Assembly (NCBI GenBank): GCA_036023115.1
Contig: JAYKKT010000046.1
Coordinates: forward strand, 2,368,501-2,432,500
Reading direction: 5' to 3'
Length of the DNA stretch: 64,000 nt
From: Brasenia schreberi
Taxonomy: Eukaryota > Streptophyta > Magnoliopsida > Nymphaeales > Cabombaceae
The first letter of the stretch is position 1, and each line of letters starts with the position of its first letter. Of the stretch, positions 23,901-35,900 are shown piece after piece. The position numbers were made by a program, and so were the translations under genes. The notes beneath the pieces were generated by a model. It saw only the letters and a program-made list of their open reading frames with translations, was not told where the DNA came from and did no database searches.

Positions 23901-26900
23901 CAATAAAGCAGCCATCCTGGCTGTCATATCAATAAAGCAGCCATCCTGGCTGTCACAACATCAAAGCAGCCATCCTGACTGTCACATCAATAAAGCAGCC
24001 ATCCTGACTGTCACAATCATCAAAGCAACCATCCTGGCTGTCACATCAATAAAGCAGCCATCCTGGCTGTCACAACATCAAAGCAGCCATCCTGGTTGTC
24101 ACATCAATAAAGCAGCCATCCTGGCTGTCACAATCATCAAAGCAGTCATCCTGGCTGTCACAACAATAAAGCAGCCATCCTGGCTGTCACAATATCAAAG
24201 CAGTCATCCTGGCTGTCATATCAATAAAGCAGCCATCCTGCCTGTCATCTCAAGCAGCATCTACGGCTGCAACAAACCTTTATCAACCTTCATTTTTTTT
24301 TCTTCAAGCAGCTTTCATAGCAGCAAATTCCAGCAACCTCATTGGCTGTGAATAAAAAAAATATTTTTGAAGTCCTCATAACTGCAATCTTCAGCATATA
24401 TCTCTTCTCTATAAACTTTCTTCATGTTGTTTTTTCAAATGGAGACAATCATCACGTACTAATCTCTTCTTTATTCTTTTCGTGAATTTTCATCTCTTAG
24501 ACATTTCTTTAAACACTTAATGTATAGGTAAATATATCTTCTTTAGCATTTTAGCGAAAACTTGATATGCAGATAAACATCTCTCTTAGGCATTTCATCG
24601 AACACTTGATTTGCAGTTGAATATTTCTCTTTGACATTTCATCGAACACTTGATGTGCAGGTAACTCCTAAGGAACACGCAGCAATAATTGCAAGGAATG
24701 TGACTGAATCAGGTCTCACGCCTTCCTTTAGCATTTCCTCGAACAATTCTGTAGCCTCCTTTCCACAACCATGGCGTGCAAAGGCAGTGAGCATCGTGTT
24801 ACATGTAGCAATCTCAAATCTTACGCAAGCCACTGAAAATTCTTCGACCACATTCCAAACTCCCACAGTTTGAATATATGCCAATTAAAGAACTCAGGAC
24901 GACAATGTTTGGCCTAGAAACACTCCTCAATATATGGGCATGTACCTGTTTGTCGTACTTTAGTGCCAAAATACTTGAACAAACCTCCATACTCCCACTA
25001 TAAGTGAACTGATCAGGTCTCAAACCCATTACAACAGTCTCTCTTAGCAGATCTAAAGCATCAACTCCTTGACCATTCTCTGCGTAACCCACGATCACAG
25101 CTGTCCATGAAAACACATTCTTCTCGGGCATGGCATCAAACAAATGCCTCGCATTCTCCACATCGCCGGATTTTGCATACCCCGAAACCATGGTGGTCCA
25201 AGACGTCACATCTCTAATAGACATACAGTCAAACAATCAGTGCGCAGTTTTTATCTCCTCACATTTAACATACCCATCAACCAAGGAATTTGCTACGACC
25301 GTATTACGAACAAACCCTGCACGAAGTGCCTGAGTATGGAGCTGCCTTACGATCCGTACTACCAACAATGCAACGCATGCGATAAGCCTCGTCGTTGGCT
25401 CGACGTGCTGGCGTAGTGCTTTGACCAATCTGGACGTTATACAATGTCTCTCTTCAAACTATTTCCGCTTCTCCTTTCATCGTATATAAAGAACAAAGTT
25501 TAGTTACGGAGACAACAAATCGGCGACGCACTGCATCACCTGCACCTGAGCCTTGAGCGACTTGATGTAATCGGTGGCTTCCTCCAACAATCCACAGAAA
25601 TCCAAACCTTCTCCTCCTGGCAAGAAGCTGTCCGAGAAGAGTCGCTTGGCTTCCTCGAGTTTCTTCTATTGCAGCGCAAAGAAAGAGAACGACGAAGATG
25701 ACACCGAGCCACCAATATTTTATCAATATTTCGATTCCAGGCTCTGATACCATGTTGGAAATGTGGATGCGCAGCGGAGATTAAAATCACAAACATAAAC
25801 GAAGAGGAAATGTTGAGATCGGAGGAGGGGGCGGACCTCCAATGGAGGCCGCCCCTCTTTCTCTCTCTTTCTTATTCACAGACTCTTCAACCCTAATACA
25901 ACTTATCAGCCCTTATATAAGGAGCTGTAAAATGTAAAATGACCAAAATACCCCTAGTACAGAAAATTACCAAAATGCCCCTACAGTTTCGGGCGAGTAC
26001 AATAATACCTAGAAACATAAAACTAACACAAAGACACTAGATAAACATATTCTTCAACACCCCCCGTCAAGTTGGGAGTGAGATACTTCGAACTCCAAAC
26101 TTGCCAAACAATCTTCATATCTGCTTGCAACGTTTTTCATCTGTCTTTATCACTGGTTTAATCTTCAACAGCTTCTTTTGCTACAATATCTTCAACTCAG
26201 CCTTCTTAGTTGATCATATCAAGCAGCATCTCTGGTTGCAATGTAAACTTAGCCTTCTTGGCTAATCATCTCAAGCTGCATCTCTGGTTGTAATGTAAAC
26301 TTAGCCTTCCTGGCTAATCATCTCAAGCAGCATCTCTGGCTGCAATATAAACTTAGCCTTCTTGGCTGTAACAATAATAAAGCAGCCATCCTGGCTGTCA
26401 CAACATCAAAACAGCCATCCTGGCTGTCACATCAATAAAGCAGCCATCCTGGCTGTCACAATCATCAAAGCAGACATCAAGGGTTTATATCATGTGAAAC
26501 AAGTCAGTCTATGAAGTACACACATTCTATGCATAACATAAATGCATGTATCATTTATGTATCCATGTTTATCACTTTAGAATTGACACCATGATGCCAT
26601 TACTAAATCGTTGACTTTGTAACTAGCTATTTTGGTTCCACCAATCAGATTTTAACAAATATAATTACAACAACAACAACAACAACTAAGCCTTTTCCCA
26701 TACTAGATGGGGTCGGCTACATGGATTCTTTGTTTCCACAGATCCCTATCATGTGCCATGTTAGCAGTTAACTCACAATAAGCTAGATCATTCTTTATTG
26801 TTTCTTTCCAACACTTTTGTGGTCGTCCTCTAGCTCTTTTAATACTTTCCAAATTTAGTTTTTCATACCTTCTTACAGGTTCTTCTTTTGATCTTCTTAA

Positions 26901-29900
26901 TACATGTCCAAACCGTCTTAAACAATATTCTCTCATTTTATCCTCTATTGGTGCCACTCCTAATTTGTTTCTAATAACCTCATTATATATACGGTCTTTT
27001 CTTGTATGACCACTCATCCATCTCAACATCTTCATTTCTGTCAGAGACATCTTTTGTACATGTTGATGATTAACTGCCCAACACTCATAACCATAAAACA
27101 TGGCATGCCTAATTGTTGCTCTATGATATTTACCTTTTACCTTTAACGGTATCTTCTTATCACAAAGAATACCTTATGCTCCTCTCCATTTTAACCAACA
27201 AACATTAATTCTATGCATCACTCTAAAAAATTTACCCTAGGTATTTAAAACTTTCCTTTTGGGAGATACAATGTGAGCCAATTTTAATTTCTATGTCCTC
27301 TGAGGTAACCAAATGATCAAACTTACATTCCATATATTCTGTCTTTGTTCTACTAAGTTGGAGGCCTTTGCTTTCTAATGTTTCTCTCCATAGTTCCAAT
27401 TTTCTATTTAACTTTTTCCTTAGACTCCTCCACTAATACAATGTCATCTATAAATAACATACACCAAGGTACTTCATCTCGAATATGTTTTGTTAACTCA
27501 TCAATCACCATTATAAATAAATATGAACTTAAAGTTGATCCTTGATGTAACCCAATATTAACTTGAAAGAAGACTGTCATTCCTTCATGAGTCCTTACAC
27601 ATGTTTTTGCACCATCATACATGTCTCTTATAAGGTTAATGTATGTCAATAGGATACCTCTTTTTATCAAGGTTCTTCAAAGAACCTCCCTCGGTACCCT
27701 ATCATAAGCTTTTTCTAGATCAATAAATATCATGTGAAGGTCTTTCTTTTTTTCTCTAAAATGTTCCATAAGACGTCTCAAAAGGTAAATCGCTTCAATA
27801 GTAGATCTGCCTGACATGAATCCAAATTGGTTCTTTGTTGTACTTATACTTGTCTTAACCTACGTTCGATAATTCTTTCCCACAATTTCATAGTATGGCT
27901 CATTAACTTGATACCTCGATAATTCGCACAATTTTGAATGTCTCCCTTGTTCTTATATATGGGTATAAGTGTACTTGCTCTCCATTCCTCGGACATCTTT
28001 TGGTTTTTCCATATTTCATTAAACAGTCTTGTGAGCAAGTGATTCCTTTTTCTCCTAGTATTTTCTAAACTTCTATAGGAATATTATCTGGTCCTACCGA
28101 TTTACCACCCTTCATATATTTAAGAGCCTCTTTGACTTCATTCTTTTGAATACGTCGGTAGAAATTGTGGTTTATATACTTTTCTGATTTGAACTCTCCT
28201 AAGCTAATACTAACATCTTTATTTTCATTAAAAAGCTTATAAAAATAGTTTTTCCATCTATTTCTTATATCATCATTTGCCACTAGAATTTTTTCATTAT
28301 CGTCCTTGATGCATCTAACATAATTAAGATCTTTAGTTTTCTTATCTCTAGCTCTAGCTATCCTAAAAATATCTCTTTCACCCTCTTTTGAGTTGAGTTT
28401 TTTTTTATATAAATCCTCCCAAATTTTAGCTTTTGCATCACTCACGGCCTTTTCGCTTCCTTCTTTGCTTTCTTATAAGCCTCTAAAGTTTCACTAGTTT
28501 TCTTAGCCTAATGTAATTTATAACATGCCCTCTTTGCCTTGATTTTATTTTGCACTACTTCACTCCACCACCAAGCTTCTTTTTATGCCGGTACACCTCC
28601 CTTAGATACACCTAACACATCTTTCACCACTTTCCTAATATGTATAGCCATATTATTCCACATATCACAGGGTGTACCAACATAATTCCAAACATCTCCT
28701 TAAAGGACTTTCTGTTTAAATATATCTTCTTTCTCGCTTTTGAGGTTCTACCATTTAGTCCGAATAGCTCGATGCACTCTTTTCTTCTTTGTCCATTTTG
28801 TTATTTATAAATCCATGACTAAAAGTCGATGTTGGGTGGTTAAGCTTTCTCCTAGAATTACCTTATAATCCTTAGAACACGCTCTATCTTTTTTCTACAA
28901 ATAAAGTAATCAATTTGGGTTTAACTCCGCCCATGTAAGGGATCACCCTTGCATTGCCGGTCCCAAGCCCGGATAAAGGAGGAGGGTTGTGTTAGGCTTC
29001 CGACAGCCAGCGTAAAACTTCGTCGGATTTCTACAACATGGATTACAAAAATTATGAGCATTGCTTTGGGGCGTTCCCGCTTAGCGACGTGCTGCAGAGC
29101 CCGAATGTAGTAAGAAGTAAGCAAGGGCCACTACATTTTCGCCCGAATGTAGTGAATCAATTGCAGAGAGGGTTTCCACATCATGGACGGGTGTGGGTAA
29201 AGAAGTTAGTCCCGCTACATTGCCGCCCGAATGTAGTGAAAAATTTTTAGAGAGGGTCTCCGCATTTTGATTATGGACGGATGCGGGGGGTAAGGAAGCT
29301 AGTCCTAGATAATAAGATTCGTATTGGTTCTTGGAATATCGGAACATTATCGGGTAAGCTAATGGAGGTGGTAGATACTATGATTCGGAGAAAGATTCAT
29401 ATTCTATGTTTACAAGAGACAAAATGGGTTGGAGAAAAAGCAAAGGAGATAGAGGATATAGGTTTTAAATTATGGTACTCAGGTAAAGAAAAGGCCCGAA
29501 ACGGAGTTGGTATTATCATAAATAAAGATTTAAAGGAGAGTGTAGTAGACATACAACGATATGGTGACCGAATCATGACATTGAAATTAGTGTTAGGAGT
29601 AGAGGTTTTGAATATAGTTTGTGCTTACGCACCCCAAGTAGGACTAGAAGATAGTATAAAGACAGTTTTTTGGGAAGAGTTAGATAAGGTGCTTCAAAAG
29701 ATTCCACAAAGGGAGATGATTTGTTTAGGAGGAGATTTAAATGGACATGTCGGTAAAGAGGCATTAGGATATCAAGGGATTCATGGAAACTTTGGTTATG
29801 GGGATATAAACGAGGAAGGTAGGGAGATTTTAAATTTTGCTATGTCATTTGATCTCTTTATAGTCAATACAATCTTCAAAAAACGAGATGAACATTTAAT

Positions 29901-32900
29901 TACTTATAAGAGTGGCTTATCACAAACACAAATTGATTACTTTATTTGTAGAAAAAAAGATAGAGCGTGTTGTAAAGATTGTAAGGTAATTCCAGGAGAA
30001 AGCTTAACCACCCAACATCGACTTTTAGTTATGGATTTACAAATAAAAAAATGGACAAAGAAGAAAAGAGTGCATCGAGCTATTCGGACTAAATGGTGGA
30101 ACCTCAAAAGTGAGAAAGAAGATATATTTAAACAGAAAGTCCTTCAAGGAGATGTTTGGAATTATGTTGGCACACCCTCTGATATGTGGAACAATATGGC
30201 TATACATATTAGGAAAGTGGCGAAGATGTGTTAGGGGTATCTAAGGGAGGTGTACCGGCACAAAAAGAAGCTTGGTGGTGGAGTGAAGTAGTACAAAACA
30301 AAATCAAGGCAAAGAGGGCATGTTACAAATTACATTATGCTAAGAAAACTAGTGAAACTTTAGAAGCTTATAAGAAAGCAAAGAAGGAAGCAAAAAAGGC
30401 CGTTAGTGAAGCAAAAGCTAAGATTTGGGAGGACTTATATAAAAAACTCAACTCAAAAGAGGGTGAAAGAGACATTTTTAGGATAGCTAGGGCTAGAGAT
30501 AAGAAAACTAAAGATCTTAATTATGTTAGATGCATAAAAGACGAGGATGAAAAAATTCTAGTGGCAAATGATGATATAAGAAATAGATGGAAAAACTATT
30601 TTTATAATCTTTTTAATGAAAATAAAGATGTTAGTATTAGTTTAGGAGATTTAGCCAAGTCAGAAAAGTATATAAACCACAATTTCTACCGATGTATTCA
30701 AAAGAATGAAGTCAAAGAGGCTCTTAAACATATGAAGAGTGGTAAATCGGTAGGACCAGATAATATTCCTATAGAAGTTTGGAAAATACTAGGAGAAATA
30801 GGAATCACTTGGCTCACAAGACTATTTAATGAAATATGGAAAAACCAAAAGATGCCTGAGGAATGGAGAGCAAGTACACTTATACCCATATATAAAAACA
30901 AGGGAGACATTCAAAATTGTGCGAATTATCGAGGTATCAAGTTAATGAGTCATACTATGAAATTATGGGAAAGAATTATTGAACGTAGGTTAAGACAAGT
31001 ATCAAGTACAACAGAGAACCAATTTGGATTTATGCCTGGTAGATCTACTATTGAAGCGATTCACCTTTTGAGACGTCTTATGGAACATTTTAGAGCAAAA
31101 AAGAAAGACCTTCACATGATATTTATTGATCTAGAAAAAGCTTATGATAGGGTACCGAGGGAGGTTCTTTGGAGAACTTTGGAAAAAAGAGGTATCCCAT
31201 TGACATATATTAACCTTATAAGAGACATGTATGATGGTGCAAAAACATGTGTGAGGACTCATGAAGGAACGACAGACTTCTTTGAAGTTAATATTGGGTT
31301 ACATCAAGGATCAACTTTAAGTCCATACTTATTTATAATGGTGATGGATGAGTTAACAAAACATATTCAAGATGAAGTACCTTGGTGTATGTTATTTGCA
31401 GATGACATTGTATTAGTGGAGGAGTCTAAGGAAAAAGTTAATAGAAAATTGGAACTATGGAGAGAAACATTAGAAAACAAAGGCCTCCGACTTAGTAGAA
31501 CAAAGACAGAATATATGGAATGTAAGTTTGATCATTTGGCTACTTCAGAGGACATAGAAATTAAAATTGGCACACATTGCATTCCCCAAAAGGAAAGTTT
31601 TAAATACCTAGGGTCAATTTTTCAAAGTGATGGAAGAATTGATGGAGATGTTACACATAGAATTAATGCTGGTTGGTTAAAATGGAGAGGAGCATAAGGT
31701 ATTCTTTGTGACAAGAAGATACCATTAAAATTAAAAGGTAAATATTAAGAGCAGCAGTTAGGCTTGCCATGTTTTATGGTTCTGAGTGTTGGGCAGTTAA
31801 TCATCAACATGTACAAAAGATGTCTGTGACAGAAATGAAGATGTTGAGATGGATGAGTGGTCATACAAGAAAAGACCGTATACATAATGAGGTTATTAGA
31901 AACAAATTAGGAGTGGCACCAATAGAGGATAAAATGAGAGAACATCGTTTAAGATGGTTTGGACATATAGAAAGAAGATCAAAAGAAGAACCTGTAAGAA
32001 GGTTAGAAAACCTAAATTTGGAAAGTATTAAAAGAGGTAGAGGACGACCACAAAAGTGTTGGAAAGAAACAATAAAGAATGATCTAGCTTATTGGGAGTT
32101 AACTGCTAACATGGCACACGATAGAGATCTGTGGAAACAAAGAATCCATGTAGCCGACCCCGTCTAGTATGGGAAAAGGCTTAGTTGTTGTTGTTGTTGT
32201 TGAAAGTAATCAATTTGTGTTTGTGATAAGCCACTCTTATAAGTAATTAAATGTTCATCTCATTTTTTGAAGATTGTATTGACTATAAAGAGATCAAATG
32301 CCATAGCAAAATTCAAAATTTCTCTACCTTCCTCATTTATATCCCCAAAACCAAAGTTTTCATGAATCCCTTGATATCCTAATGCCTCTTTACCGACATG
32401 TCCATTTAAGTCTCCTCCTAAACAAATCATCTCTCTTTGTGGATTCTTTTGAATCACCTTATCTAACTCTTCCCAAAAAGTTGTCTTTATACTATCTTCT
32501 AGTCCTACTTGGGGTGCATAAGCACAAACTATATTCAAAACCTCTGCTCCTAATACTAATTTCAACGTCATGATTCGGTTACCATATCATTATATGTCTA
32601 CTACACTATCCTTTAAATCTTTATTTATGATAATACCAACTCTGTTTCGAGCCTTTTCTTTACCTTAGTACCATAATTTAAAACCTTTATCTTCTATCTC
32701 CTTTGCTTTTTCTTCAACCCATTTTGTCTCTTGTAAACATAGAATATGAATCTTTCTTCGAATCATAGTATCTAACACCTCCATTAGCTTACCGGATAAT
32801 GTTCTAATATTCCAAGAACCAATACAAATCTTATTATCTAGGACTAGCTTCCTTACCCCCTACATCCGTTCATATTCAAAATGCGGAGACCATTTCTGAA

Positions 32901-35900
32901 AATTATTCACTACATTCTGGAGGCAATGTAGCAGGACTAACTTCTTTACCCACACCCGTCCATGATGTGGGAATCCTCTCTGTAATTGATTTACTACGTA
33001 GTGGCCCTTGCTTACTTATTACTGCATTCGAGCTCTGTAGCACATCGCTAGGCGGGGACGCCCCAAAGCAATGCTCATAATTTTTGTAATTCATGTTATA
33101 AAATCCGACGAAGTTTTTCGCTGGTCGTCGGAAGCCTAACACAACCCTCCTCCTTTATCCGAGCTTGGGACTGACAATGCAAGGGTGATCCCTTACATGG
33201 GCAGAGTTATTTTAATAGATATAATTAATACCATTTATTATAAGAATTTGTGTTTTACTCTGTCTATGTAAGGATCACGGCCGGTTCCAAGCCCGGATAA
33301 AGGAGGAGGGTTGTGTTAGGCTTCCGACAGCCAGCGTAGAACTTCATCAGACTTAACATGGATTCTAGAAAAACAAAGAATTCATGTAGCCAACCCCATC
33401 TAGTATGGGAAAAGGCTTAGTTGTAGTTGTAGTTGTAGTATTATAAGAATTTGTGTTCGGTTACGTTATTGATGAGACATGTGTTAACAATGACTATAAG
33501 TCAATTAACCATATTGCATTGAAACTATACGACACGGAACATGAGGGTTTGACATTGGAATAAGCTCATCCGAAGCATATCGTCGATTCAAAACAAAAGT
33601 ATATAAATGCTTTCCAAAGTTACAGCTAAGAGTAGTGCCCCATGACGACTAGGGATTTATCCTACATAAGTTTTGGTTTGCTTTTCAAACAACAATAACA
33701 ACTAAGCCTTCTCCCATACTAGATAGGATCGGCTACATGGATTCTTTGTCTCCATGGAGTTAGATCCTAGACCATATTAACTTTTGACATATCATTCTTT
33801 ATTGTATTTTCCCAACACTTTTGTGGTCTTCCTCTTCTTCTTTTAACATATCGATCGTCTAGTTATCTAGTTGCTCATACCTTTTATTGGATCTTCCTTT
33901 GATTTCCTTTCTAATCTTAATTGATTCTCCCTCATTTTATCATCATTTGTCTCTAATAACCTTTATTATGAATATGGTATTTCCTTGTACGACCACACAT
34001 CCATCTCAGCATCTTTTGCTTTACCATGGGCATCTTTTTGTAGACGCTAATGATTAATCACTCACTACTTAGCACCATATAACATAGTTGGTCTAATTGG
34101 TGCTCTATAACATTCAACTTTCAACTTTCAACTTTAATAGGATCTTCTTGTCATATGGAATACATGATGTAGCTCTCCATTTTAACTAACTTGTATTAAT
34201 TTTACGTGTAACATCCACAACAAAAACAACTATTATGTGTAACATCCACAACAAAAGAGCTAAGTTTTTTTCCATATTAGATGGAGTCAACTACATGGAT
34301 CCTTTGTTTCCATAGAGCTCAATCTTATGTCATACTAATAGTTAGCTCAACAAGATCTAGATCATTCTTTATTGTTTCCTTCCAAACACCTTTATGGTCT
34401 TCCTCTTCCTCTTTTAATATTTTCACCATCTAATTTCTTACACCTTTTTAGTATAGCTTTCTTTGGTTGTCTTTTATGTGTCTAACCCATCTTAAACAAC
34501 TTTCCTTCATTTTATGGTAATTTGGTACCACTCTCAATTTGTCTCTAATAGCCTCATTATATAGGTTTTTTCCTTGTGTAATCACATATCTATCTTATCA
34601 TATTCATTTCTGCCATCGACATCTTTTAGAGACGTTGATGATTAACTGTCTAACACTTATATAATATAGCGGATGGGTCTAATTGACACTCTATAATATT
34701 TACCTTTTAACTTTAGTGATGTCTTCTTGTCACATATGATACTTGATGCACCTCTCTATTTTAATCAACTCGCATCTATGTGTAACATCTCCATTAATTT
34801 TTCCATCCCTTTGAAAAACTGATCCTAGGTACTTAAAACTTTCCTTCTAAGTGATGCAATGTTAGTCAATCTTAATTTTCATGTAACATGTAGTAAGCAA
34901 ATGATTAAACTTGCATTTCATATATTATGTGTTGGTTTTACTATGTCGAAAGCCTTTACTTTTAATGTTTTTTTGTATTGCTAATTTCTTGTTAACTTTT
35001 TCCTTAAACTCGTCCACTAACATAATATCATCTTTAAATAACATACACTAAGATACTTTTATCTTAAATATGCTTTGTTAACTTACTAATAACCAAGGTA
35101 AATAACCACGAGCCCAAAAGAGCACTGCCTTGTCATGGCAGAAGCTGCGGGTTTGAGCCCCATCAGTCCCATAGCAATGTGGGATCCTATGAATCAATTG
35201 ATTCATCTCGCCACCTTCTGCAAAGAGGGGGGACAAAGACATGATCTGATTTCTGGTTAAATGATCCTTAATTTTCACATTTATCATTGGGAAAGGGAAG
35301 CCCAATTACTAATTGGGGACAACCCCCTTCCTGTCGCCCAAATTGCACACTCCCCAATTTCTTACCGAGGGCTCTTAGCACTCTCTTGTGATAGAGATGC
35401 CTTAGTAGACCAGTAAATCTGATCTATGCTGCTAATTTCGTGATCCTTTCTCACTCAAATAGATAATTCCAGTTTCATGGTTGAAGTATGAGATATCTAC
35501 CAATTGTCATCCATGGACCATCCAAAAGAACTTGAAAATTGTCCTTCTCCTTTTCAAAATGTAATCCAATATTAACTTTAAGGAAGTCTGTTATTCTTTC
35601 ATGAGTCCTCACACATATTTGTGCACCATTATACATATTCTTTATAAGATTGATGTACGTCAATGAAATATTTATCTTTTTCAAGGTTCTGCATAGAATA
35701 TCTATTGGTAGCCTACTGTAAACTTTTTCTACATCAACAAAAAAGCATATAAAGGTTCTTTCATTCTTGCTCTAAAATATTTGATAAAACATATCTATAG
35801 GTGAATAACCTGAACAGTAGATCTCTTTGGCATGAATCCAAATTGGTTCTCCATTGTACTCATACTTGTCTCAACCTTTGTTCAATAATTCTTTCCTGTA

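Larger units (their letters stand above)
23043..26059 (-). mobile_element. Non-autonomous LTR retrotransposon carrying HLH and PPR gene fragments
   Basis: On the minus strand the order is 5' LTR (26059-25753), primer site (25752-25741), atypical HLH fragment, PPR fragment, a ~20-copy tandem array, polypurine tract (23366-23353) and 3' LTR (23352-23043). No gag, protease, integrase or reverse-transcriptase motif is seen in the 2.4-kb interior, so it would depend on another element's proteins. The LTRs belong to the same family as those of the element at 50460-59882. Next to the 5' LTR the sequence continues into a second partial interior (26060-26473), so a clean target duplication is not seen. 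Confidence 0.85.
28923..32202 (+). mobile_element. Full-length RTE-clade LINE, recent insertion
   Basis: The 3280-bp element is flanked by a 20-bp duplication, AAAGTAATCAATTTGGGTTT (28903-28922 and 32203-32222, one mismatch), made inside the minus-strand LINE. The layout is a short 5' leader, one endonuclease plus reverse-transcriptase reading frame, and a (TTG)n tail, all typical of RTE elements. The frame is broken at only three places: a 1-bp deletion near 30221, a stop at 31695-31697 and a 1-bp deletion near 31746. Two of these are judged against the sister copy at 47120-48670. It is the best-preserved LINE in the window. Confidence 0.95.
26668..33208 (-). mobile_element. Full-length RTE-clade LINE, interrupted by a second LINE
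   Basis: On the minus strand it runs from its 5' end at 33208 to a (GTT)n tail at 26668, with the 28923-32202 insertion splitting it (own length ~3.24 kb). A ~19-bp target duplication, ATTTTAACAAATATAATTA, flanks it (26649-26667 and 33209-33227, two mismatches). Readable frames include endonuclease ([14 protein letters not shown], 32571-32260) and reverse transcriptase ([34 protein letters not shown], 28445-27404), plus the C-terminal block at 27101-26703. Numerous stops and frameshifts make it inactive. Confidence 0.95.

Noticed and set aside
23673..24252. Regular ~29-bp repeats resembling a CRISPR array
   Set aside because: No unique spacers: joints are short and repeat among units, no cas genes, and the array lies inside an LTR element of a plant genome.
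24652..25428. Functional PPR gene in the NHX intron
   Set aside because: It has an internal stop and a frameshift, lacks start and transit peptide, and is enclosed by a retrotransposon's LTRs.
30228..31697. LINE with two separate ORFs (ORF1 and ORF2)
   Set aside because: The sister copy at 47120 has an extra base at the joint that keeps one frame, so the split is a 1-bp deletion, as expected for single-ORF RTE elements.
26668..33208. Two separate truncated minus-strand LINEs flanking the plus-strand LINE
   Set aside because: The two halves join exactly at the 20-bp duplication of the inserted LINE, and a single outer duplication flanks the whole.
35119..35170. Functional tRNA-Asp gene
   Set aside because: The 5' third, including half of the acceptor stem and most of the D arm, is missing.
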